Below are positions 19,195 to 26,583 of a stretch of 64,000 bases of DNA, one piece after another; position 1 is the first letter of the stretch; each line of letters starts with the position of its first letter. Origin of the DNA: Carnobacterium_A sp049673005 (GTDB lineage Bacteria; Bacillota; Bacilli; Lactobacillales; Carnobacteriaceae); contig NZ_JBATXB010000111.1 in assembly GCF_049673005.1 (NCBI RefSeq), forward strand, positions 81,110 to 145,109, in the 5' to 3' direction. The notes below the pieces were generated by a model that did no database searches, was not told the DNA's origin, and saw only the letters and a list, made by a program, of their open reading frames with translations. A program made the position numbers and the translations under genes.

Positions 19195-19203
19195 AGTTTA
19201 CCA
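19195..19203 (-). promoter_or_regulatory. Extended -10 element for pyrH-frr
   Basis: On the minus strand TGGTAAACT forms an extended -10 element about 35 bases upstream of the pyrH ATG. No convincing -35 box. Confidence 0.5.
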
Positions 19204-19285
19204 TATTTTATAAAAAACTTCATTTATAATCTATATAAATAACGAATTATTTTTAATCTCAAAGCATTTTAATACCTTAAATATG

Positions 19286-19315
19286 TAAAAAAAAGAGCAC
19301 AATTAAACTGTGCCC
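19286..19315 (-). terminator. Terminator of rpsB-tsf operon
   Basis: On the minus strand GGGCACAG and TTGTGCTC pair around a five-base loop and are followed by nine T residues, 12 bases past the tsf stop codon. Confidence 0.93.
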
Positions 19316-19326
19316 TCCTTAATTTA

Positions 19327-20208
19327 TTATTTATTTACTTGATTCATTACTTCTTCTGCAAAGTTTTCTTCGCGTTTTTGGATACCTTCTCCAACTTCAA
19401 AACGAACAAATGATTTAACTGTAGCGCCCTTAGAGGCAACATATTTACCTACAGTCATATCTGGATCTTTAACAAAAGGTTGGTCTACTAAGCAGATTTC
19501 AGCTAAGTATTTATTCAAACGTCCAACAATCATTTTTTCAACAATATTAGCAGGTTTGCCTTCATTTAAAGCTTGTTCCGTTAAGACTTTAGTTTCATGG
19601 TCAATTTCTTCTTGAGAAACTTGATCACGAGAAACATATTTAGGATTAATTGCAGCAATATGCATTGCGATATCGCGTGCTAAATCTTCGTCGTTTGAAC
19701 CTTCTAAAACAGCTAAAACTGCGATACGTCCACCCATATGTGTATAAGCACCAAATACGTCTCCGTCAGTTTTTTCAACACGTGAGAAACGACGCAACTC
19801 AATTTTTTCACCAATTTTAGTTGTTCCTGAAAGAATTTCAGTTTCAATTGTTCCGTTACCTGCTTTTAATGATTGAGCTTCTTCAACAGTTGCAGGATTT
19901 CCTTCAGCAATTGCTTCAGTAACATCTTTAACTAATTTTTGGAATTGCTCATTTTTTGAAACAAAATCTGTTTCAGAGTTGATTTCAGTAATTGAACCTA
20001 CGTTTCCATTAACAAATACTCCTGCTAGTCCTTCAGCAGCGATGCGGTCAGCTTTTTTAGCTGCTTTTGCCATCCCTGTTTCTCTTAAATAGTCAACTGC
20101 TGCATCGATATCCCCATCAACAGCTACTAAAGCTTTTTTTGAATCCATCATGCCTACGCCTGTCATATCGCGTAATTCTTTAACTAACTTAGCCGTTACT
20201 TGTGCCAT
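19327..20208 (-). CDS. tsf: Elongation factor Ts
   Basis: EF-Ts is the nucleotide exchange factor of EF-Tu. The N-terminal UBA-like domain (1-45) contains VKELRDMTGVGMMDSKKAL, and the core carries SETDFVSKNEQF, the region that intrudes into the EF-Tu Mg site. 293 residues is usual. It lies 131 bases after rpsB, with a partial terminator in between. Confidence 0.98.
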   Translation of the reverse strand: MAQVTAKLVKELRDMTGVGMMDSKKALVAVDGDIDAAVDYLRETGMAKAAKKADRIAAEGLAGVFVNGNVGSITEINSETDFVSKNEQFQKLVKDVTEAIAEGNPATVEEAQSLKAGNGTIETEILSGTTKIGEKIELRRFSRVEKTDGDVFGAYTHMGGRIAVLAVLEGSNDEDLARDIAMHIAAINPKYVSRDQVSQEEIDHETKVLTEQALNEGKPANIVEKMIVGRLNKYLAEICLVDQPFVKDPDMTVGKYVASKGATVKSFVRFEVGEGIQKREENFAEEVMNQVNK

Positions 20209-20242
20209 TTTACTATTCCTCCTAATAATTTCTAATTCTTTA

Positions 20243-20264
20243 TAAAAATAGCTGTCCCAGCTAT
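20243..20264 (-). terminator. Attenuator-like hairpin between rpsB and tsf
   Basis: On the minus strand ATAGCTG-GGA-CAGCTAT is followed by TTTTTATA. The stem is short (7 pairs). A second GACAGCT copy upstream near 20325 could pair competitively. It probably lowers tsf transcription relative to rpsB rather than stopping it fully. Confidence 0.65.
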
Positions 20265-20339
20265 AGTTGAAATGATGCCGCTTCGTTTAAAGTCGCTTCT
20301 CACTTCTCCCTTTGCTCGAGACAGCTGTTAGTCATTTAA

Positions 20340-21128
20340 TTATTCAGCGTTTTTACCTTCAACTACTTCAACAATTTCTTCGATTGATGCAGTTTCAGCA
20401 GCTACAGGTGCCTCAGCTGTAAAAGTTTCTTCAACAACTTCGTCTTCTCCTTGATTTCCTTCGATCATAGCATCAGCCATTTTTGAAGTAATCAATTTAA
20501 CAGCGCGAATTGCGTCATCATTTGATGGGATAATTACATCAATCTCATCAGGATCACAGTTTGTATCAACCATTGCCACGATAGGAATGTTTAATTTGTG
20601 AGCTTCTTGAATTGCAATGCGTTCTTTGCGTGGGTCAACAACAAACATAACGTCTGGAATTCTAGGCATATCTTCGATTCCGCCTAAGAATTTTTCTAAA
20701 CGATCACGTTGTTTTAGTAAGATCCCAACTTCTTTTTTAGGAAGAACTTCAAAAGTTCCGTCTGCTTCCATTTTGTTAATTTCTTTTAAGCGTTTAATAC
20801 GTTTTTGGATTGTATCCCAGTTAGTTAATGTTCCACCTAACCAACGGTGATTTACGTAGAATTGTCCTGAACGGATTGCTTCTTCTTTAATTGCTTCTTG
20901 TGCTTGTTTTTTTGTACCTACAAATAAAGCGATTCCGCCATTTTCAGATACTTCTTTCATATACGTATATGCAGCATCAGCTAACTTAACTGTTTTTTGT
21001 AAGTCGATGATGTAGATACCGTTTCTTTCTGTAAAGATAAAACGTTTCATCTTTGGGTTCCAACGACGTGTCTGGTGACCAAAGTGTACGCCTGCTTCAA
21101 GCAATTGTTTCATTGAGATTACTGCCAT
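20340..21128 (-). CDS. rpsB: 30S ribosomal protein S2
   Basis: S2 is a late-assembly protein of the 30S subunit. The N-terminus MAVISMKQLLEAGVHFGHQ and the internal HRWLGGTLTNWDTI and PDVMFVVDP are diagnostic. The 262-residue form carries an acidic C-terminal extension of about 35 residues, common in lactic acid bacteria. First gene of rpsB-tsf, with a near-consensus promoter and a long leader. Confidence 0.98.
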   Translation of the reverse strand: MAVISMKQLLEAGVHFGHQTRRWNPKMKRFIFTERNGIYIIDLQKTVKLADAAYTYMKEVSENGGIALFVGTKKQAQEAIKEEAIRSGQFYVNHRWLGGTLTNWDTIQKRIKRLKEINKMEADGTFEVLPKKEVGILLKQRDRLEKFLGGIEDMPRIPDVMFVVDPRKERIAIQEAHKLNIPIVAMVDTNCDPDEIDVIIPSNDDAIRAVKLITSKMADAMIEGNQGEDEVVEETFTAEAPVAAETASIEEIVEVVEGKNAE

Positions 21129-21252
21129 GATTTGTTTCCTCCATTGGTTTTATTTTTTCCTCCCCCAAGTTCAACTGTAAGGAGACTTGATTGCTCAAGC
21201 ACCGTCCTTTACATCCGCTGGGGTGTGAAATTAGTTGGTGTTTCAACACCGC
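21129..21252 (-). promoter_or_regulatory. Structured rpsB 5' leader, putative autoregulatory element
   Basis: About 125 transcribed bases precede rpsB. On the minus strand they contain a perfect GGTGTT-GA-AACACC hairpin close to the 5' end, several G-rich runs (CCCCAGCGG, CTTGGGGGAGG) and two purine-rich Shine-Dalgarno-like sites. S2 leaders that bind S2 are known in several bacteria; whether this one is homologous is inference. Confidence 0.45.
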
Positions 21253-21257
21253 TTATT

Positions 21258-21286
21258 ATTATAAGGCTTATTACGAAATAAATCAA
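21258..21286 (-). promoter_or_regulatory. Strong sigma-A promoter for rpsB-tsf
   Basis: On the minus strand TTGATT, a 17-base spacer and a consensus TATAAT. This is one of the strongest promoter matches in the window. Confidence 0.85.
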
Positions 21287-21313
21287 GTAGAAATTCATTA
21301 ATAGTTACTCTTA

Positions 21314-21632
21314 TTATGGTTTAACATAGGCTGCTCCTGCATGTTGTTGTTCGATAATTTCTAAAATACCAGAAGAAACAATTCTTATGTTTGAATTTAA
21401 TTGTTCTTTTTTTCATATTGTGACTTTTCATAGAGTTATCACAAGCAACAAATAGTATAGTAGAAAACAGATACGTTTCAATTATTTTTGTCACTTCGGG
21501 TTCTAAATACCCTTTTATAGCTGAATCATTTACTACGACTTCTATTTCAAAATCTATCTGTTCTTTATTTAAATTCCCGGTATTTCTCAATGCAGTTGAC
21601 CATTTTTCTTTTTCACTAATATGGATAATCAC
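21314..21632 (-). pseudogene. DsrE-family protein gene, frameshifted in an A7 run
   Basis: The first 73 or so residues resemble the DsrE/DsrF sulfurtransferase-like fold: EIEVVVNDSAIKGYL and then FVACDNSMKSHNMKK, with the usual cysteine. After a run of seven A residues (21407-21413, minus-strand sense) the frame runs on as unrelated basic residues to a stop at 21321. Removing one A restores EQLNSNIRIVSSGIL and an ending QQHAGAAYVKP with a stop at 21314-21316, which is the normal C-terminus of this family. So the gene is either broken by one base, read by slippage, or a sequencing error. It begins with GTG four bases after the helicase stop codon. Confidence 0.75.
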
Positions 21633-21636
21633 CTTA

Positions 21637-24600
21637 TTAATTACCGATACTTAAAATTTCGCGAATATCTGCTTCTGTCAGTTGGTTTATTGATTGTTGC
21701 TCTTTTCCTTCTGAAGTAATAACTTGATCAAATAACGCTTTTTTCTCTTGTTGCATTGAATTTATTTTCTCTTCAATTGTTCCTTCAGCAATTAAACGCC
21801 ACACTTCGACAACTTTCTTTTGACCTAATCGATGAGCACGGCCCGCTGCTTGTTCTTCAACCGCAGGGTTCCACCATAAATCGTATAAGATAACGGTATC
21901 AGCACCTGTTAGATTTAATCCTGTTCCACCAGCTTTTAGAGAGATAAGGAATATTTCTTTTTCACCATCATTAAAGCGATTGACCATTTCCAGTCGATCC
22001 TTTGGTTTCGTTTGTCCACTTAGATAAAAAGTATCTATCCCTTCCTCAGCCAGTTCACGCTCTATGATTGATAACATAGAAGTAAACTGAGAAAAAATTA
22101 GTACGCGTTTTTTGCTTTCTTTTGCTGTTTCTAGTAATTCTTTTAATTGTTCAAGCTTTCCTGACTCACCTTCATAATCATCAAGGAATAATCGCGGATC
22201 ACAACAAATTTGACGCAGTCTAGTTAATCCTGATAGTATCTCAATTCGATTCTTTTTAAAATCATCACCGGACATTTTTTGTACACTCTCTTGTATCCTT
22301 TGTAGGTAAGCAAGATAGACTGTTTTTTGTTCTTTTGTCATTGAACTATAAAGATTTGTTTCAATCTTATCCGGCAACTCCTTCAAAACATCTTTTTTAA
22401 GTCTTCTTAAAACGAATGGACGAATCATTTTAGAAACTTGCTCATAAGGTAATGTTTTGAATTGTTTAATGGTTGGGAAAAACCCGGGCATGATTAACTG
22501 GAAAATAGCCCATAATTCTTCTATTTTATTTTCGATTGGGGTTCCACTTAATGCAAATCGTTTTTTTATATTCAACCCTCTAAGTGCTTGGGCTGTCTTG
22601 GTATGATAATTTTTCACCATTTGTGATTCATCTAATACTAATAAACTAAATTCTTGTTTCTTGTAGATATCCGCATCCTGTCTAAAACTTGGATAGGAAG
22701 TAATCAAAACTTGATTACTCTTTACAGTTTGAATAATATCCATTCTTTCCTCAGCTGTACCTGCAACAACAAAATTATCAATAGATGGAGCGAACTTTAT
22801 TAACTCGTGATTCCAATTGTAAATTAAAGAAGCGGGAGCAACGATTAGAAAGGGACTATTTTCTTTTTTCTCTTCAATTTCAGATAGAATATACGTGATT
22901 ACTTGAATAGTCTTTCCAAGTCCCATGTCATCTGCAAGAATACCACCAAACCCATATTTCGATAACATCTTCAGCCATTTGAATCCAACAACTTGATAAG
23001 GTCTCAAATCTGCATTAAGACTTTTTGGCAAATCTGCTTCGAATTGTTCTGGAAAATTCAGATCTTCAATTAAGTTTTGAAATTTCCTAGACAATGTTTG
23101 CTTATTCTTTTCCTCTAAACCAAATTTTTCTTGTAACTCTAATCCACGATAACTAGGTAGACTTATTTTACCATTTTGAAAACTTTTCGATACCCGTAAC
23201 TCAGTAAGAACATCACTAATTTGTCTGAATTTTTCAGTTTCTAAATCAATTAATGTCCCATTATCTAGTTTATGAAAAGATTTCTTTTCGCTTAAGCTTT
23301 TTAATACACTGTCAATCTCTTCTGGAGTAATGCCACCAATATCAAATCGAATATCTAATAATGAGCCATCTTTTTGAACATCAATATTTGTTTCTGGATC
23401 AATTTGATCTAAAAACATACTATCTAACAAATCATCCACATAAACAGTAGCATCTAATTCTAGCGTCGGAATTTCTTTAGTAAATAAAGTATAAAAATCA
23501 TCATCTCTTACCATTCGCTTTGCATAAGTCGTCGTTGTACGGTGATAGTCAAATTCTTTTAAACGATTCAATACATTCATTTCTTGCTGACTGTCGCGTA
23601 TAATTTGTACGCCTGGATCTGGCAAATGATTTTCTTCAACATTTGTCGATAGAACTAGCTGTTTGTAATTGAATTCAACTGTCGCATGTACTGTGTCTTT
23701 ATCATATTTAAAGTAAATTATTGTCTTTAAAGGTTCTTGAATAAATGAATTTTTCAATTCTTCATCGATACTTACTTCTCCTATTTTAGTTAGCAACGGC
23801 ATAACATATGCTGTAAAATCAGGCATGTTTTGAGGGTTTATTTCGATATCATTCCCATCATATCGTTCAAGAAAGTAACCTAATGGTTGGCTAGCACGTA
23901 TTTGTTCTTTAGATGGTTGGAAAATAACATTAGAAGAGATGAACCATTGGTATTCCTCTAAATAGGCATCTATTAAATTCAAAATATCTAATGTAATAGA
24001 TTCATTTTTTTGAAATAATTCGAATGAGATAGGCATTTGATTTTCAATAAATATTACTTTTTTATATTTCTCTTTCCCATTAACGAATTGAAGGTTGCCA
24101 CTATCTTGTAGCATTTGCAGTGTAATTTCAGCTAATATAGGCGTTATTATTAAAAATCTTTTGTTATTTGTTAAAAGAACAGGTTCTTTTTGATTACCAA
24201 CCATTAATTGATTGGAGTAGAATTGTTTCTGAAGAAAATCCATAATTTCTTGGTCCTCTTCAGATAAATGAACCTGTTTAAAATCAAGAGTTTGATTTGA
24301 TTTTAGTTCAAAAACACTCTGTGACATATAGCTTTCAAAAAAAGCAGGCAAGTCTTTTACAATGTATAATTTTTCAACTCCTACGCGAATACTTAGAGCT
24401 AAAACTTCAGTTTTTGTGCGAACAAGAGCCGTACTCATGGGTTTTATTTCAATCTTGTATTCTAGTTCTAACACTCGTTCTTTTCCTGAGACAGAAAGTG
24501 ATTCTCTATGCTCGTTCAAGAAAATACGCGTAAAGGATTCAGTCAATTCATGGCCCGGACTAGGCGAATCCGTTGCAACTTCTTTAGCATTTTCTTTTGT

Positions 24601-24864
24601 CATAATACGACTAATCCCTCTATCTCGCAGTTCTAATTCTACAGCAACTGTATGTTTACAATAACCGTGTTCTTTCCAATAAAGACACTCACAGAAATCT
24701 TCTTCTTTAGTTGTACCATCTAATTCAATTCGATATCTTTGGTCTCCAACAACTTCAGCGTTCCATATTTTCGTTTCAAAGTTTGAATTAACTGAAAGAA
24801 CTCGTTTATCAGCAACATATTTTCTTCCTTGATCGATAATTCTTTCCGGAATACTCCATTTCAT
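21637..24864 (-). CDS. SWIM zinc-finger SNF2-family helicase
   Basis: A 1075-residue protein of the SNF2 ATPase superfamily, which translocates on double-stranded DNA. A SWIM zinc finger (C58, C60, C69, H71) is at the N-terminus, followed by a long family-specific region. The ATPase half starts near 620: Walker A DMGLGKT at 646-652, Walker B LDESQ at 744-748 (DESQ instead of DEAH, normal for this group), and the C-terminal helicase with QAAGRAHRLGQ. Genes of this type are widespread in Firmicutes with no firmly assigned task; DNA-repair or nucleoprotein remodelling is usually proposed. The DsrE gene follows at once and is probably co-transcribed. Confidence 0.94.
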   Translation of the reverse strand: MKWSIPERIIDQGRKYVADKRVLSVNSNFETKIWNAEVVGDQRYRIELDGTTKEEDFCECLYWKEHGYCKHTVAVELELRDRGISRIMTKENAKEVATDSPSPGHELTESFTRIFLNEHRESLSVSGKERVLELEYKIEIKPMSTALVRTKTEVLALSIRVGVEKLYIVKDLPAFFESYMSQSVFELKSNQTLDFKQVHLSEEDQEIMDFLQKQFYSNQLMVGNQKEPVLLTNNKRFLIITPILAEITLQMLQDSGNLQFVNGKEKYKKVIFIENQMPISFELFQKNESITLDILNLIDAYLEEYQWFISSNVIFQPSKEQIRASQPLGYFLERYDGNDIEINPQNMPDFTAYVMPLLTKIGEVSIDEELKNSFIQEPLKTIIYFKYDKDTVHATVEFNYKQLVLSTNVEENHLPDPGVQIIRDSQQEMNVLNRLKEFDYHRTTTTYAKRMVRDDDFYTLFTKEIPTLELDATVYVDDLLDSMFLDQIDPETNIDVQKDGSLLDIRFDIGGITPEEIDSVLKSLSEKKSFHKLDNGTLIDLETEKFRQISDVLTELRVSKSFQNGKISLPSYRGLELQEKFGLEEKNKQTLSRKFQNLIEDLNFPEQFEADLPKSLNADLRPYQVVGFKWLKMLSKYGFGGILADDMGLGKTIQVITYILSEIEEKKENSPFLIVAPASLIYNWNHELIKFAPSIDNFVVAGTAEERMDIIQTVKSNQVLITSYPSFRQDADIYKKQEFSLLVLDESQMVKNYHTKTAQALRGLNIKKRFALSGTPIENKIEELWAIFQLIMPGFFPTIKQFKTLPYEQVSKMIRPFVLRRLKKDVLKELPDKIETNLYSSMTKEQKTVYLAYLQRIQESVQKMSGDDFKKNRIEILSGLTRLRQICCDPRLFLDDYEGESGKLEQLKELLETAKESKKRVLIFSQFTSMLSIIERELAEEGIDTFYLSGQTKPKDRLEMVNRFNDGEKEIFLISLKAGGTGLNLTGADTVILYDLWWNPAVEEQAAGRAHRLGQKKVVEVWRLIAEGTIEEKINSMQQEKKALFDQVITSEGKEQQSINQLTEADIREILSIGN

Positions 24865-25135
24865 TCAACGTTCCCCTACTTTCATACGTTTTAAAAGTTT
24901 TCATCTCGAATTTTTCTATCTCTTCATTGTACGCCATTATCAAACAAAAAGAAAACTATTTCATTTTAGAATAAAAGAAGTTCAATTAACTATAGTCTCT
25001 TTAACTCAATTATTTTTATTCATATCACTTATTATTAGTTTCTTTTGAAAAAGCTTGCTAAAACAGATTATCTCATACATAATTATATCATTATTATGTA
25101 ACTTTAGTTTATTTATTATGAAAGGTTGAGGTCTA

Positions 25136-25756
25136 TTGTTTTTCAGAACATTACGAGACTTTGTTGGTTTATTATTGCTACTCTTAAACGGCAAAGCACA
25201 CTATCAGAATAAAGGGAAATTACCTACTGAAGAATCGTTTATATTAGTAGCTCCCCATCGAACTTGGATTGATCCCGTTTATCTTGCATTGGCTGCAAAA
25301 CCACATGAGTTTTCATTCATGGCAAAAAAAGAATTGTTTAAAAATCCTCTTTTAGCTTGGGTCATTCGACGTTGCAATGCTTTTCCAGTTGATCGCAATA
25401 ATCCAGGACCTAGCGCTATAAAAATTCCAGTGAAAATTTTAAAAGAAGGGAATTTGAATTTAGTTATTTTCCCAACTGGAACTAGGCACTCCTCTGAATT
25501 AAAAGGAGGAGCAGCAACTATCGCCAAACTGAGTGGTGTCCCAATAATACCAGCTGTTTATCAAGGACCGCTAACTTTAATAGATCTCTTAAAGAGAAAA
25601 AGAGTAACAGTGCGCTTTGGTGACCCCATCTACATTGATAAGAGCACAAAACTAACAAAAGATAGACTAAAGGAAATTGAATTAGAAATCCAGCAATCTT
25701 TTGATCAGTTAGACCATGAGATTGATCCAACTTACGTTTATAAAATTACTCCTTAA
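25136..25756 (+). CDS. 1-acyl-sn-glycerol-3-phosphate acyltransferase (PlsC family)
   Basis: A 206-residue membrane-associated acyltransferase of the LPLAT family that would make phosphatidate, the substrate of CdsA. The HX4D motif is HRTWID, and the second block is NAFPVDRN. The usual FPEGTR block reads FPTGTR here, a Glu-to-Thr change in an acyl-acceptor binding motif. A short hydrophobic stretch (GLLLLLL) at the N-terminus would anchor it. The start is a TTG behind GAGG; an ATG upstream at 25119 runs into a stop after three codons. It is monocistronic on the plus strand and closed by a strong terminator. Confidence 0.9.
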   Translation: MFFRTLRDFVGLLLLLLNGKAHYQNKGKLPTEESFILVAPHRTWIDPVYLALAAKPHEFSFMAKKELFKNPLLAWVIRRCNAFPVDRNNPGPSAIKIPVKILKEGNLNLVIFPTGTRHSSELKGGAATIAKLSGVPIIPAVYQGPLTLIDLLKRKRVTVRFGDPIYIDKSTKLTKDRLKEIELEIQQSFDQLDHEIDPTYVYKITP

Positions 25757-25761
25757 TAATA

Positions 25762-25796
25762 AAAACGGCTCTTTTATTTTAAAAAGAGCCGTTTTT
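25762..25796 (+). terminator. Terminator of the plsC-like gene
   Basis: ACGGCTCTTTT and AAAAGAGCCGT pair perfectly and are followed by TTTTTT. Confidence 0.95.
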
Positions 25797-26134
25797 TATT
25801 ATATAGTGTTTTACTTTTTTGAATTTCCAGCGTTTTATATAAACTCTCTTTAGACTAATAGCCTAACACGTTTTTCTATTTCCTTTTTTTATCATAACCT
25901 AATAAATTAATCGAGTTTCCTTCTCAAATTATTGAAAAATAATAACAGTGGCTACTATCTTCCTACCTTTTTTATCTTCCCAAGATTTTATTGTATCAAC
26001 TCTTCTATTTTAGGAATCCTAGTTGAGCTTCTTCATTAAAAATTAATCTTCCAAAAAATGTCTACTTTTTTCTTTTAATTTTTTATTAATGTTCATTTGA
26101 GTATTGATAACCAACTCTTTCTTCTAAAATTACA
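25797..26134. other. AT-rich gap with no gene
   Basis: No supported ORF is seen on either strand. Short open stretches occur on the minus strand, one of which (near 25930-26010) reads VDTIKSWEDKKGRKIV, weakly recalling a strand of single-stranded-DNA-binding protein. It has no start codon or ribosome site and is interrupted on both sides. If it is real, it is a decayed remnant. Confidence 0.4.
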
Positions 26135-26168
26135 CAAAAAAATGCAAACAGATATAACCTGTTCGCAT
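26135..26168 (-). terminator. Terminator of yneF
   Basis: On the minus strand ATGCGAACAG and CTGTTTGCAT pair with one G-T wobble and are followed by seven T residues. Confidence 0.92.
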
Positions 26169-26202
26169 GATTTGAAAGATAAGTATAAGTTAAATTATTA
26201 TC

Positions 26203-26439
26203 TTATTTTTTCTTGTTTTGTTTTTCTGATTGAACTTTCATAGACGCCATCATTTGTCTAATTTTCTTTTCAGATGGTTTTTGTCCCATTTGCATCATTA
26301 ACATACGTAAGGTGTCTTCATTAATAGGCGGATTGTTCTTGAAGTAATCCATCATATATTTTTTTGCTATGAAAAACCCTCCAACTAAACCGGCAATTAG
26401 TGCAACAACTATTAAAACAATTGCTAAACCTGTATTCAT
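26203..26439 (-). CDS. yneF: YneF family (UPF0154) membrane protein
   Basis: A 78-residue protein with one N-terminal transmembrane helix (LAIVLIVVALIAGLVGGFFIA) and the family segment NPPINEDTLRMLMMQMGQKPSEKKIRQMM. It is almost universal in Firmicutes; its function is unknown. In Bacillus subtilis yneF also lies next to tkt and lexA, so the placement here confirms the assignment. It has its own terminator. Confidence 0.95.
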   Translation of the reverse strand: MNTGLAIVLIVVALIAGLVGGFFIAKKYMMDYFKNNPPINEDTLRMLMMQMGQKPSEKKIRQMMASMKVQSEKQNKKK

Positions 26440-26518
26440 TTGTATTCACTCCTTTCAAACTTTCTCACTGCCTAATTGTACTAGAGTTTTGTTCAAAAAT
26501 AAATAGGCAAACTGATTT

Positions 26519-26563
26519 CAAAAAAAAAACTATGTAAATTGACGAAAAATCAATTTACATAGT
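26519..26563 (-). terminator. Terminator of tkt
   Basis: On the minus strand CTATGTAAATTGA and TCAATTTACATAG pair perfectly around a 7-base loop and are followed by ten or more T residues. Confidence 0.95.
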
Positions 26564-26583
26564 CGCAAATTAAATTTTATTTT

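Noticed and set aside
21407..21413. Programmed frameshift in the DsrE gene
   Set aside because: A7 alone could allow slippage, but no stimulating hairpin or upstream Shine-Dalgarno site is evident, so I report it as a frameshift of unknown cause instead.
21637..25756. Helicase, DsrE and acyltransferase as a defence island
   Set aside because: The helicase type is common core-genome content in Firmicutes; there is no nuclease, methylase or other defence partner, and flanks are rpsB and yneF.
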